A stretch of DNA of 5,271 bases, taken from positions 1 to 5,271 of the forward strand of contig JAILLM010000169.1 in NCBI GenBank assembly GCA_024693165.1, written 5' to 3'. Of the stretch, positions 5,261 through 5,271 are shown piece after piece. Position 1 is the stretch's first letter, and every line of letters begins with the position of its first letter. Under the pieces are notes generated by a model that was given only the letters and a program-made list of their open reading frames with translations, was not told where the DNA came from and ran no database searches. The DNA is from Bacilli bacterium. GTDB lineage: Bacteria > Bacillota_I > Bacilli_A > RF39 > UBA660. Position numbers and translations under genes: made by a program.

Positions 5261-5271
5261 TATAACTATTT
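5257..5271 (+). terminator. Start of a possible terminator, cut by the window edge
   Basis: ATAGT (5257-5261) pairs with ACTAT (5265-5269) over a 3-nt loop, overlapping the TAG stop at 5258-5260, and the window ends in TTT. The stem is short and AT-only apart from one G-C pair. The T-run cannot be judged because the sequence stops. Confidence 0.25.

Noticed and set aside
1..5271. Mobile elements, CRISPR repeats, tRNA/rRNA genes or riboswitches
   Set aside because: No transposase or integrase, no regularly spaced direct repeats, no cloverleaf or GC-rich structured RNA, and no non-coding stretch longer than about 105 bases was seen.

Overview
This window looks like chromosomal DNA from a low-GC Gram-positive bacterium (Bacillota). 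The base composition is very AT-rich by eye, arginine is almost always AGA, spacers are short and T-rich, and Shine-Dalgarno sites are purine-rich. All genes lie on the + strand. TGA is a stop: all seven tryptophans in the predicted proteins are TGG and no long reading frame contains an internal TGA, so genetic code 11 applies. The efflux adaptor lacks the long hairpin used to dock an outer-membrane channel, which suggests a single-membrane cell. A gut-type Clostridia or an AT-rich Bacilli/Erysipelotrichia relative is plausible, but the species cannot be fixed from this sequence.

Layout: (1) Positions 1-72 hold two consecutive terminator-like hairpins closing an upstream gene that lies outside the window. 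(2) 105-596 encodes a stand-alone GNAT N-acetyltransferase, followed by a hairpin that overlaps its stop codon. (3) 680-3434 is a tight three-gene operon for a MacAB/YknXYZ-type ABC system: a membrane-anchored adaptor, an ATPase and an FtsX/MacB-fold permease. It has a 2-nt gap, then an ATGA overlap. (4) 3474-3866 encodes a small split-barrel flavoprotein of the pyridoxamine-phosphate-oxidase type, with its own extended -10 promoter and a strong terminator. (5) 3917-5260 encodes a 447-residue fusion of a RelA/SpoT-like (MESH1-like) HD phosphohydrolase domain and a P-loop domain resembling a deoxynucleoside kinase.

How the genes relate: the three ABC genes should form one complex that uses ATP to move or release a peptide- or drug-like substrate at the membrane. 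The acetyltransferase, the flavoprotein and the HD-kinase appear to be separate transcription units, and nothing in the sequence ties them to the transporter. The most interesting item is the HD-kinase fusion, which joins an intact hydrolase active site to an intact nucleotide-binding kinase-like module. Regulatory spacing is also very compact. Each transcription unit has a TATAAT-like -10 element only 6-9 bp before its Shine-Dalgarno site, and terminator hairpins overlap stop codons.
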